This document shows, one piece after another, positions 1-7,413 of a stretch of DNA of 64,000 bases. The stretch is from CAWIHS01 sp963836005 (lineage in GTDB: Bacteria; Pseudomonadota; Gammaproteobacteria; GRL18). Made by a program: the position numbers and the translations under genes. The stretch spans positions 186,001 through 250,000 of the forward strand of contig CAWIHS010000004.1 of the NCBI GenBank assembly GCA_963836005.1, given 5' to 3'. Numbering within the stretch: position 1 is the stretch's first letter; each line of letters opens with the position of its first letter. The notes beneath the pieces were generated by a model, which saw nothing but the letters and a program-made list of their open reading frames with translations, was not told the DNA's origin and made no database searches.

Positions 1-231
1 AACAGCATCAATCGTGTGCTCTGAAAATATAGTGACCAGTGCCTGCTCATCCAGAATGTTACTTTCATAAAAAGAGACCGTTTTGCCGGTAATAGTTTTT
101 ACCCGCCGCAAAGATTCCCTGCTGGAATTACACAGATTGTCAACAACTACAACATCATAGCCATTATTTAATAATTCGACGCAGGTGTGACTGCCTATAT
201 AACCTGCGCCTCCAGTAACTAGAATTTTCAT
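1..231 (-). CDS. galE: UDP-glucose 4-epimerase, N-terminal part (cut by window edge)
   Basis: Read on the minus strand from an ATG at 231, this opens with MKILVTGGAGYIGSHTCVEL. That holds the GxxGxxG dinucleotide-binding motif of the extended short-chain dehydrogenases and the classic GalE start, followed by a VVVDNLCNSS stretch. GalE interconverts UDP-glucose and UDP-galactose with bound NAD and supplies sugars for surface polysaccharide. About 77 codons are visible and the frame runs off the window at base 1. The DHH gene lies upstream on the same strand, 16 bases away. A different sugar epimerase is possible because only the cofactor-binding half is seen. Confidence 0.85.
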   Translation of the reverse strand, partial: MKILVTGGAGYIGSHTCVELLNNGYDVVVVDNLCNSSRESLRRVKTITGKTVSFYESNILDEQALVTIFSEHTIDAV

Positions 232-247
232 TTTTTATCCATGAATT

Positions 248-1213
248 TTAACTGAATTGGCGGGTAAATTTTTGTAAAAAAAGATCCAGCTCATCTTTTG
301 GCAAATGATTGATACCGGCGGCAGCTTTACGACCCCCGCCAGTCTCAAATTGACGGCATAATTCATCGGCACCGGTTTTATTGTTCAAAGGTGCACGAAC
401 ACTGATCAGATAGCCGCCCTGTTTATTATGCGTCAATATGGCATGGGCTCGGTCAGGGTTCTGATTGGCCAGGTCGTTACTGTACACGCCGCTCATGCGC
501 CGCGCCCAGGGTTCATCAGGCATTTTAAAAAGAGCCACTTCTGCAGTTGTATATTCAGCCTGAAGATTTTGAGTCTTAAGCATATCTTCCTGGTAGCCGG
601 TGGCTAATTTTTCATAGACTGAAGCTGGATCATTGATAAAATCGAGAGGATTGTTATAGGGCAAAAGGTATTTGTATAGTGTTTCCGGGTGGAAATGTAA
701 ATCGCTGGTGTCTGCCCCATAACCATTATAATTGAGCATAATTCCCAGATTATTCAGCTGCTGGATCTGCTTGTCGTCAAGCTCAGTCTGTTTTGCCAAT
801 GCCTGTGCGCTGACTTTTAAATTATCGCCAAACGCACCAGTAATGGCCCATAACTTATGCTTGCCCTGGAGATGATGATTGACCAGTAAACTGGTGCAAA
901 TATTCGGTTCAGTATCAATGATAGCCGTCAGGTTTTGTGCTTCGGGTATCTCTCCGCAAAAATGATGATCAACATAAAAAACCATAGCACCTGTTTGCAG
1001 AATACGCTCGAGATCACTGCGATTCTTATCCAGAGAAATATCCAGCACGGTGATTTGATCAGCTGCAGCAGGAACAACTTTTCGCAGCAGCTGTATATCG
1101 CGTTTAATTCCGGTTACCAGTAATGATTCTGGTGGAGGAGGGGTTTCAAGGCGTAACTGCAGAAGTGAACAGATGCCGTCAGCATCACCATTAAAAACAT
1201 CAATAAAGCGCAT
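248..1213 (-). CDS. DHH-family phosphoesterase
   Basis: A 321-residue protein of the DHH superfamily, metal-dependent phosphoesterases acting on short oligonucleotides, cyclic dinucleotides or related substrates. Visible motifs are FNGDADGI at residues 7-14 (first metal-binding motif), LDIS at 57-60, the signature D-H-H at 82-84, and a C-terminal GGGRKAAAG at about 292-300, which matches the glycine-rich substrate loop of the DHHA1 domain. Length suits a stand-alone two-domain enzyme. It lies between the fused sulfate-activation gene and galE on the same strand with short gaps, so it may share their transcript. The substrate cannot be told from sequence; oligoribonuclease (NrnA-like) activity is an inference. 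Confidence 0.75.
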   Translation of the reverse strand: MRFIDVFNGDADGICSLLQLRLETPPPPESLLVTGIKRDIQLLRKVVPAAADQITVLDISLDKNRSDLERILQTGAMVFYVDHHFCGEIPEAQNLTAIIDTEPNICTSLLVNHHLQGKHKLWAITGAFGDNLKVSAQALAKQTELDDKQIQQLNNLGIMLNYNGYGADTSDLHFHPETLYKYLLPYNNPLDFINDPASVYEKLATGYQEDMLKTQNLQAEYTTAEVALFKMPDEPWARRMSGVYSNDLANQNPDRAHAILTHNKQGGYLISVRAPLNNKTGADELCRQFETGGGRKAAAGINHLPKDELDLFLQKFTRQFS

Positions 1214-1273
1214 TCTGAATCCTTATTCTAAGCCATAGTTGTACAGTTGTTACCCAGAAAATCAATAGAGTTT

Positions 1274-3028
1274 TCATGATTCATGCAGCATGGAGCCGCA
1301 ATCATCAGATGTTTCAATATAACCTTCCCGAAATAAGTATAAATAGATTTCCTGTGCGGCTTCCATGGGAGTAAAACTGGAAGTATCAATTCTCAGTTCA
1401 GGAGATTCAGGAACTTCATACGGGTCACTAATACCGGTAAATTCGGGAATGACTCCCTTACGGGCTTTGGCATAAAGACCTTTTCTATCCCTTGACTCAC
1501 ATACGTCAAGTGGTGTTGCTACATGAATTTCAATAAAAGCCCCGTGTTGTTCAATAAGGTTTCTTGCATCTCGGCGCATTTGTGTATACGGTGCAATTGG
1601 TGCACAGATTGCAATACCGCCATTTTTTGTGATCTCGTTGGCGACAAAGCCTATTCTGCGAACATTGATAATACGATCTTTTTTGGAAAAGCCCAGTTCA
1701 CTGGATAAATTAAGACGCACAATGTCTCCATCGAGCAAAGTAACCGGTCTTGCTCCCAGTTCAATCAGCTTTGCATAGATAATTTTAGCCAGGGTGGACT
1801 TCCCTGAACCGGACAGACCAGTAAAAAATAATGTCAGTCCCTGTTTGCACTTGGCTGGATAGGCTTTACTGAGTGCCTGTAATACTTCTGGATAACTGTA
1901 CCAGGAAGGCACAGGTTTGCTGTCATGTAAACGGTTTTTTAACTCCTGTTCTGAGAGGGTTTCACTATCGAGCATTTCCTGCTGAATGATTGACAGGGGT
2001 AAGAACTTTTTCTTTGCCGGGACATAATGGGTTTCTTCTACGTCTACCATTTTGATCTCAAGCTCCTGTTCAAACTCTGACAAACAGGTTTGTGAAGCGT
2101 TATGCGGGTAATAAGTTCCTTTGGTACCATTTGTTTTGGGTGGAAAAGCATGCTCAGGTCCTATGAGGATATGTGAACAGCCATAGTTTTTATTGATGAT
2201 AGCATGCCAGAGAGCTTCCTTAGGACCGGCCATACGCATAGCCAGTGGTAATAAAGACATGATGGCCAGATTGTCCGGATAATATTTTTTTATAGCCTGA
2301 TAACAATGAATGCGTGAATAATAATGTAAATCGCCTGGTTTGGTGATACCTACAGTAGGATGGATCAGAATGTGTGCCTGGACTTCTCTGGCGGCGCTTA
2401 ATGTTATTTCCCGATGGACTCGATGCATGGGTTTGCTGGTTTGAAAAGCAATCACGTTTCTCCAGCCTCGTTTACTAAATAGTGAACGCAATTCCCCGGG
2501 GGTGGACCAGAGATTTTCAAATTCAAAGTGTGTGGGTAACTCAATAGCAGAGATTTTACCACCGATATAGACATCCTGAGTCTGATTAAGTAAATAATCG
2601 ACACCGGGATGCATTTCTGAAGTTGTGCCGAAAATGAATTCAGCCTCTTGCTGTTTGTCCGCCTGCCAGATATCAGAAACAGTTAGCACTGCGGGCATAA
2701 AGCCTTCAGCATCCCGCAGGGCAATTTGATCGCCCGGTTGAATTTGTTCAGCCAGATCCTGGCTGATATCCAGCGTTATGGGTATGGGCCATAATAGTTG
2801 ATCTGGCAATCGTCCCTGTTCGATGACGGATAGATAGGTTTTTTGATCCATAAACCCCGTCAGCGGTGAAAAAGCTCCGCTGACCAGTAATTCCAGATCA
2901 CACAGTTGTCGCTGGGTTAAAGTGATGGAAAGGAACCCCTGTGATTCCTCTTTTTTCTGTTCGGCTTCATCAGTATTGGTAAACAAATCCACCAGTTTAC
3001 CGCCGTGGGGCTTGATATGATATTCCAT
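1274..3028 (-). CDS. Bifunctional sulfate adenylyltransferase / adenylylsulfate kinase, with divergent sulfurylase motifs
   Basis: A 584-residue fusion. Residues about 1-375 are ATP sulfurylase (sulfate + ATP to APS); residues about 395-570 are APS kinase (APS to PAPS) with P-loop GLSGSGKST at 404-412 and DGD at 433-435. The kinase half looks intact. In the sulfurylase half the usual QTRNPxHRxH ATP-binding motif reads QTSKPMHRVH (196-205), and the usual GRDHAGPG loop reads GPEHAFPP (290-297), so normally conserved residues are changed. No cysD/cysN, APS reductase or sulfite reductase gene is in the window. Together with galE nearby, a role in making PAPS for sulfation of surface glycans is possible but inferred. 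Whether the sulfurylase half is active is uncertain. Confidence 0.85.
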   Translation of the reverse strand: MEYHIKPHGGKLVDLFTNTDEAEQKKEESQGFLSITLTQRQLCDLELLVSGAFSPLTGFMDQKTYLSVIEQGRLPDQLLWPIPITLDISQDLAEQIQPGDQIALRDAEGFMPAVLTVSDIWQADKQQEAEFIFGTTSEMHPGVDYLLNQTQDVYIGGKISAIELPTHFEFENLWSTPGELRSLFSKRGWRNVIAFQTSKPMHRVHREITLSAAREVQAHILIHPTVGITKPGDLHYYSRIHCYQAIKKYYPDNLAIMSLLPLAMRMAGPKEALWHAIINKNYGCSHILIGPEHAFPPKTNGTKGTYYPHNASQTCLSEFEQELEIKMVDVEETHYVPAKKKFLPLSIIQQEMLDSETLSEQELKNRLHDSKPVPSWYSYPEVLQALSKAYPAKCKQGLTLFFTGLSGSGKSTLAKIIYAKLIELGARPVTLLDGDIVRLNLSSELGFSKKDRIINVRRIGFVANEITKNGGIAICAPIAPYTQMRRDARNLIEQHGAFIEIHVATPLDVCESRDRKGLYAKARKGVIPEFTGISDPYEVPESPELRIDTSSFTPMEAAQEIYLYLFREGYIETSDDCGSMLHES

Positions 3029-3117
3029 GCTATGCCTAAAGTCTGTAAGTCATTTGAGCTTATAATAATCGATTTAAGGGCTTAAGAATGTAGGATACTG
3101 CTCAATATATGAATACG

Positions 3118-4275
3118 CTATATTTGCTCATCAGAGTTATTAGTGAGTAGCTTTTGCAGGATTTTTTCATACACAGAGGAAAGTGTGTCCAGGTCATGCG
3201 TGGCGACACATTCGTTGATTTTATGAATGGTGGCATTTAAAGGTCCCAGTTCTATTACCTGTGAACCGGTTGGAGCAATAAAACGGCCGTCTGAGGTACC
3301 GCCTGAGGTAGATAATTCTGTGTCTATACCCAGTATTTCCTTAATACTCTGTTGGGCTGCATTAACCAGTTCACCTTCAGGTGTGAGAAAAGGCAGTCCG
3401 GATAAGGTCCATGAAATTTCAAACTCTAATGAGTACTTGTTCAGCAGTTCTTCCACTTTAAGTTGTATTATTTCCGGGCTTAACTCGGTAGAGAAACGAA
3501 AATTAAACGAAATGCTAATATTACCGGGGATGACATTGGTGGCTCCTGTGCCTGAATGTATGTTGGAAATTTGAAAACTGGTCGGGGGAAAAGATTCATT
3601 ACCCTGGTCCCATTCGATAGCACTAAGCTCTGACAAAAAAGGCACAGCCAGATGAATAGGATTTCTGGCCAGATGTGGATATGCAACGTGTCCCTGCACA
3701 CCCTTTACGATAAGTTCTCCGCCCAGTGAACCGCGACGCCCATTTTTTATGGTATCTCCCAGACGACTCTTGCAGGAAGGTTCTCCTACCAGACACATAT
3801 CTATCATTTCACCTTTTTTGCTCAGGTAGTCAATGACTCTGACGGTGCCGTCAATAGCCGGTCCTTCTTCATCACTGGTAATAAGTAAACCAATCGTTCC
3901 ATGATGCCGGGGATATTTTTCGACAAAACGTTCACACGCAGTAATCATTGCCGCCAGGCTGCCTTTCATATCGGCCGCACCCCGACCATACAATAGTCCG
4001 CCTGCAATGGTCGCAGCAAAGGGCGGGAACTGCCAGTCCTGGGAGGGGCCGGTAGGTACCACATCGGTATGGCCAGCAAATACAAATAAGGGTTTACCGG
4101 CTCCGTGTGTGGCCCAGAAATTATCCACCTGACCAAAGGGTAATTTTTCAATGTCAAAGTCAACAGCCTGGAGACGGTCAATCATTACATCCTGACAGCC
4201 TTTGTCATCCGGTGTCACCGAATCTATCTGAATTAAAGTTTTAGCAAGTTCAATGGTTGGGGTTATTTCAGTCAT
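3118..4275 (-). CDS. dapE: Succinyl-diaminopimelate desuccinylase
   Basis: A 385-residue M20-family zinc peptidase that removes succinate from N-succinyl-LL-diaminopimelate on the route to lysine and peptidoglycan meso-DAP. Metal and catalytic residues fall where expected: FAGHTDVV (His69), GRGAADMKGS (Asp102) and SDEEGPA (Glu136, Glu137). A dimerisation insert lies between the two halves and a late TIHKINE segment carries the final metal histidine. Length matches the Escherichia coli enzyme. It follows the ArsC/Spx-like gene by 42 bases on the minus strand, with dapD and dapC just beyond, so all succinylase-branch steps except the first are grouped here. Confidence 0.95.
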   Translation of the reverse strand: MTEITPTIELAKTLIQIDSVTPDDKGCQDVMIDRLQAVDFDIEKLPFGQVDNFWATHGAGKPLFVFAGHTDVVPTGPSQDWQFPPFAATIAGGLLYGRGAADMKGSLAAMITACERFVEKYPRHHGTIGLLITSDEEGPAIDGTVRVIDYLSKKGEMIDMCLVGEPSCKSRLGDTIKNGRRGSLGGELIVKGVQGHVAYPHLARNPIHLAVPFLSELSAIEWDQGNESFPPTSFQISNIHSGTGATNVIPGNISISFNFRFSTELSPEIIQLKVEELLNKYSLEFEISWTLSGLPFLTPEGELVNAAQQSIKEILGIDTELSTSGGTSDGRFIAPTGSQVIELGPLNATIHKINECVATHDLDTLSSVYEKILQKLLTNNSDEQI

Positions 4276-4317
4276 GATATTAAATTATTAGGGCTTTAAA
4301 TTGAATGGCCTGGTGTG

Positions 4318-4668
4318 TTATTTGCTTAACAACAGACGGGAATATTGCTCGGGGTCAAACCCAAGACTCAATTTACCATTGTGATCCAGTACCGGCCGTT
4401 TGATAATTGAAAGATTATTCAGCATAATCTCTATTGCGCTGTCATGATCAATATCCTGTCTGACCTCATGGGACAGTTTTCTCCAGGTCATGCCGCGTTT
4501 GTTAAGTAATTTTTCCCAGCCTAACTGATTGATCCAGCTTTCAAGAGTCTCAGCATCAAGCTGATCTTTCTTGAAATTATGGAATTGATAGTCAACATTG
4601 TGCCCTGATAGCCAGTCTCTGGCTTTTTTTACTGTATTGCAGTTTGGAATACCGTAAAGGGTGATCAT
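4318..4668 (-). CDS. ArsC/Spx-family protein (YffB-like)
   Basis: A 116-residue thioredoxin-fold protein. The start MITLYGIPNCNTVKKARDWL carries one cysteine (Cys10) where arsenate reductase and Spx have theirs, and the C-terminal half has the family's KRPVLDHNGKLSLGFDPEQY stretch, including the RP pair. This is the typical YffB/ArsC-like gene found next to dapE in many Gammaproteobacteria. Arsenate reduction is not supported: no other ars gene is near. It sits between a strong terminator upstream and dapE downstream and probably starts the dapE transcript. Its cellular function is not established. Confidence 0.85.
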   Translation of the reverse strand: MITLYGIPNCNTVKKARDWLSGHNVDYQFHNFKKDQLDAETLESWINQLGWEKLLNKRGMTWRKLSHEVRQDIDHDSAIEIMLNNLSIIKRPVLDHNGKLSLGFDPEQYSRLLLSK

Positions 4669-4692
4669 GATTGCTCCGCCGCATAAAATTTA

Positions 4693-4727
4693 ACTAAAAA
4701 AGCCTGTAGTTAACAGGCTTTTTTAGT
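4693..4727 (-). terminator. Rho-independent terminator after dapD
   Basis: A perfect 14-bp inverted repeat: arms ACTAAAAAAGCCTG (4693-4706) and CAGGCTTTTTTAGT (4714-4727) around a 7-base loop. The arms contain A- and T-runs, so it can work in both directions. It lies just past the dapD stop and before the ArsC-like gene, separating dapCD from the ArsC-like/dapE unit. Confidence 0.85.
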
Positions 4728-4754
4728 GATGAAACAGGTCTCTGAATATAATGA

Positions 4755-5576
4755 TTAGATGTTTCTTAGTAGTTCGTTAATCTCAACTTTACCCAGAGTC
4801 CTGGCATCTACCTGTTTGACTATAACTGCGCAATATAGACTGTATTTTCCATCAGCAGAAGGCAGATTGCCAGACACAACCACAGAACCTGCAGGAACAC
4901 GGCCATAGCTGATTTCATCAGTCATACGATTATAAATTCGGGTGCTCTGGCCAATGTAAACACCCATAGAAATGACAGAGCCCTGCTCTACTATCACTCC
5001 TTCAACAATTTCAGAGCGGGCACCGATAAAACAATTGTCTTCAATAATGGTAGGTCCAGCCTGCAGCGGTTCTAGTACGCCGCCTATACCTACACCGCCA
5101 GACAGGTGGACATTTTTTCCAATTTGCGCGCATGAACCTACGGTGGCCCAGGTATCAACCATGGTGCCGCTATCGACGTAAGCTCCAATATTACAGTAGG
5201 AAGGCATAAGTACCACTCCAGGAGCAATGTATACACCTTTACGTACAGCTGCGGGGGGAACTACTCGAATGCCGGCTTCCCTAAAATCGCGCGAGTTATA
5301 GTCCTGAAATTTGGACTCAACTTTATCAAAGTAATTGGTAAAATCACTTTTCATGAAATGATTATCTTGAATTCTGAAAGACAGTAATACGGCTTTTTTC
5401 AACCACTGATTGACTACCCAGTTCCCCTCTTTTTTTTCTGCAACTCTTAATCTGCCGGTATCAAGCATATGGATAGCTTCATTTACGGCTTCCTTTACGT
5501 GGGTGTCAACCGAAGCAGGGGTTATATCGGCACGATTTTCAAATGCCTGCTCGATGACTTGCTGCATATCACTCAT
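4755..5576 (-). CDS. dapD: Tetrahydrodipicolinate N-succinyltransferase
   Basis: A 273-residue left-handed beta-helix acyltransferase that transfers succinyl from succinyl-CoA to tetrahydrodipicolinate, opening the succinylase branch of diaminopimelate synthesis. The N-terminal helical domain (about 1-100) is followed by hexapeptide repeats (about 105-230) with IAPGVVLMPSYCNIGAYVDS and GGVGIGGVLEPLQAGPTIIE, hallmarks of DapD. Length matches the Escherichia coli protein. It starts 10 bases after dapC ends and is followed by a strong terminator, so dapC-dapD looks like a two-gene transcript. Confidence 0.96.
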   Translation of the reverse strand: MSDMQQVIEQAFENRADITPASVDTHVKEAVNEAIHMLDTGRLRVAEKKEGNWVVNQWLKKAVLLSFRIQDNHFMKSDFTNYFDKVESKFQDYNSRDFREAGIRVVPPAAVRKGVYIAPGVVLMPSYCNIGAYVDSGTMVDTWATVGSCAQIGKNVHLSGGVGIGGVLEPLQAGPTIIEDNCFIGARSEIVEGVIVEQGSVISMGVYIGQSTRIYNRMTDEISYGRVPAGSVVVSGNLPSADGKYSLYCAVIVKQVDARTLGKVEINELLRNI

Positions 5577-5586
5577 GTTTTATTCC

Positions 5587-6786
5587 TTATTCACTCATAA
5601 AAGTACGTATTCGTTTGGCTGCTTCAATACACTCATCGAGTGGAGCAACCAGAGCAATTCGCACATAGCCCTGGCCGGGATTGGCCTGACCGGTTGTCCT
5701 GGAAAGATAGCTGCCAGGTAAAACGCTAATATTCTGTTGCTGATAAAGATCCAGCGCAAATTTTTCATCATCTCCAAATGGAGCTTTTAACCAGACATAA
5801 AACGAGGCTGGCGGCGCAGATATTTCAAGCACAGGGCTTAAGATATCAATAAAATGTTGAAATTTCTCACGATAAGCAATGCGATTTTGCAAAACATGTT
5901 CTTCATCCTGCCAGCACTGTATACTGGCAAATTGAGTCGGTAGAGGCATCGCGCAGCCATGATAGGTTCGATAGAGTAAAAATTGTTTAATGATCTCGGC
6001 ATCGCCGGCAACAAAACCTGAACGTAAACCGGGAACATTAGAACGTTTTGAAAGACTGTTAAAAACCAGCAAGCGTTTAAAATCAGTAGCGCCCATATCA
6101 TAGGCTGCTTCCAGCAGGCCTGGAGGAGGATGATTTTCATCCTGATAAATTTCCGAATAGCATTCATCTGAGGCAATGATAAAGTCATATTGAGCAGATA
6201 GTTTGATTAGCTGCTGTAAAACTATTCTGTCTATAACCGCTCCTGAAGGATTTCCGGGTGAGCAGATATAAATCAGTTGACATCGTTTCCAGATGGATTT
6301 TGGAATACTCAGGTATTCGGGAATGAAGTAAGTTCTCTCACAGGCATTGGCAAAGTAGGGGGTCGCGCCCGCTAGAATAGCTGCTCCTTCATAAATCTGA
6401 TAAAAAGGATTTGGCATAATAACCAGGGGATCCCGCTTTTTACGGTTGATCACTGCCTGAGCGAAAGCAAATAATGCTTCTCGTGTTCCATTAACCGGCA
6501 GTACCTGGGTCTGGGGATCAATCAGATCTTCCATCAGCCGGTAGCGTTTTTCTAACCAGCTGGCAATTGCTTTTCTTAATTCCGGCATCCCCCTGGTGGT
6601 CGGATAATTAGCCAATGCCGGTAAATTTTGATTTAATGTATCATAAACAAACTGTGGTGGCGGATGCTTGGGTTCACCTATGGATAATGAAATATGTTTA
6701 ATTGAACTAGGAGGAACGGCAGCTTTTTTTAATTCGGCCAATCGTTCAAAAGGGTAAGGTTTTAAAAAATCAAGCGCTGGGTTCAT
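5587..6786 (-). CDS. dapC: Succinyldiaminopimelate transaminase (DapC-type, class I/II)
   Basis: A 399-residue fold-type I PLP enzyme. Motifs: YPTTRGMPELRKAIASWL near residue 61, ICSPGNPSGAV around 174-184, SDECYSEIY at 206-214, and the PLP lysine in NSLSKRSNVPGLRSGF (Lys247). This set marks the DapC group of aminotransferases, and its position directly before dapD supports transamination of N-succinyl-2-amino-6-ketopimelate. Related enzymes (ArgD, AspC) can do the same reaction, but the context favours a dedicated DapC. It is divergent from the VOC gene across about 200 bases, where a promoter is expected but not clearly recognisable. Confidence 0.88.
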   Translation of the reverse strand: MNPALDFLKPYPFERLAELKKAAVPPSSIKHISLSIGEPKHPPPQFVYDTLNQNLPALANYPTTRGMPELRKAIASWLEKRYRLMEDLIDPQTQVLPVNGTREALFAFAQAVINRKKRDPLVIMPNPFYQIYEGAAILAGATPYFANACERTYFIPEYLSIPKSIWKRCQLIYICSPGNPSGAVIDRIVLQQLIKLSAQYDFIIASDECYSEIYQDENHPPPGLLEAAYDMGATDFKRLLVFNSLSKRSNVPGLRSGFVAGDAEIIKQFLLYRTYHGCAMPLPTQFASIQCWQDEEHVLQNRIAYREKFQHFIDILSPVLEISAPPASFYVWLKAPFGDDEKFALDLYQQQNISVLPGSYLSRTTGQANPGQGYVRIALVAPLDECIEAAKRIRTFMSE

Positions 6787-6987
6787 AAGCTCTTCCTGTT
6801 ACGTCGCGATATTATAAAGAAAGTTTTCAGTCTCGCCAAATATTATTTGCCTGTCTGCTGGTAACAGGTGCAACTTTTTTATATTTGCCAGGTCGTCTGG
6901 TTTGATTTATCTTTTATACAGCAGCAATCTCAGCAGTTTGGAAATCAGACCCGGGATCCATATTAAATCAATGTAAGGAATGTATTT

Positions 6988-7368
6988 TTGACGGATACAA
7001 ATTATGTTTCAATTCATCATGCCAGTTTACTGGTCAAAGATTTAGTCATTGCCTGTGAGTTTTATGGCCATGTGCTGGGTTTGCAGGAAAATAAAAATCG
7101 ACCTGATTTAGGTTATCCAGGTGCCTGGTTTGATATAGGCTCTCAACAGCTGCATTTACTGCAATTGTCTAATCCGCTGGATGGGGTTGTACGCCCGCAA
7201 CATGTAGGAAGAGACTTTCATTTTGCCATATATATCAGAGATATAAATGAGATTGTTGACAAGCTGAATAAGGCCAATATCACATTTACCCGAAGCCGTT
7301 CAGGAAGAACAGCATTATTTTGTCGTGACCCGGATAATAACGGAATTGAGTTTATACAAATACAATAA
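6988..7368 (+). CDS. VOC-family (glyoxalase/dioxygenase fold) protein, TTG start
   Basis: A 126-residue single-domain VOC protein. The fold is shown by HHASLLVKDLVIACEFYGHV at the start, the HLLQL and HFAIYIRDI strands, and the end FCRDPDNNGIEFIQIQ, which supplies the usual C-terminal metal-binding glutamate. The likely start is TTG at 6988, preceded at good distance by AAGGA (6975-6979). It is the only plus-strand gene among minus-strand neighbours and converges with glnD. The substrate is unknown; names such as glyoxalase should be avoided without further evidence. Confidence 0.8.
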   Translation: MTDTNYVSIHHASLLVKDLVIACEFYGHVLGLQENKNRPDLGYPGAWFDIGSQQLHLLQLSNPLDGVVRPQHVGRDFHFAIYIRDINEIVDKLNKANITFTRSRSGRTALFCRDPDNNGIEFIQIQ

Positions 7369-7413
7369 CAACAATAAGATAGCTATAGTATTAAAAGTTG
7401 ATTATTTGAATTT

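Noticed and set aside
4318..4668. Arsenate reductase
   Set aside because: Single-cysteine ArsC/Spx-like protein beside dapE with no arsenic genes; the YffB-like label is safer.
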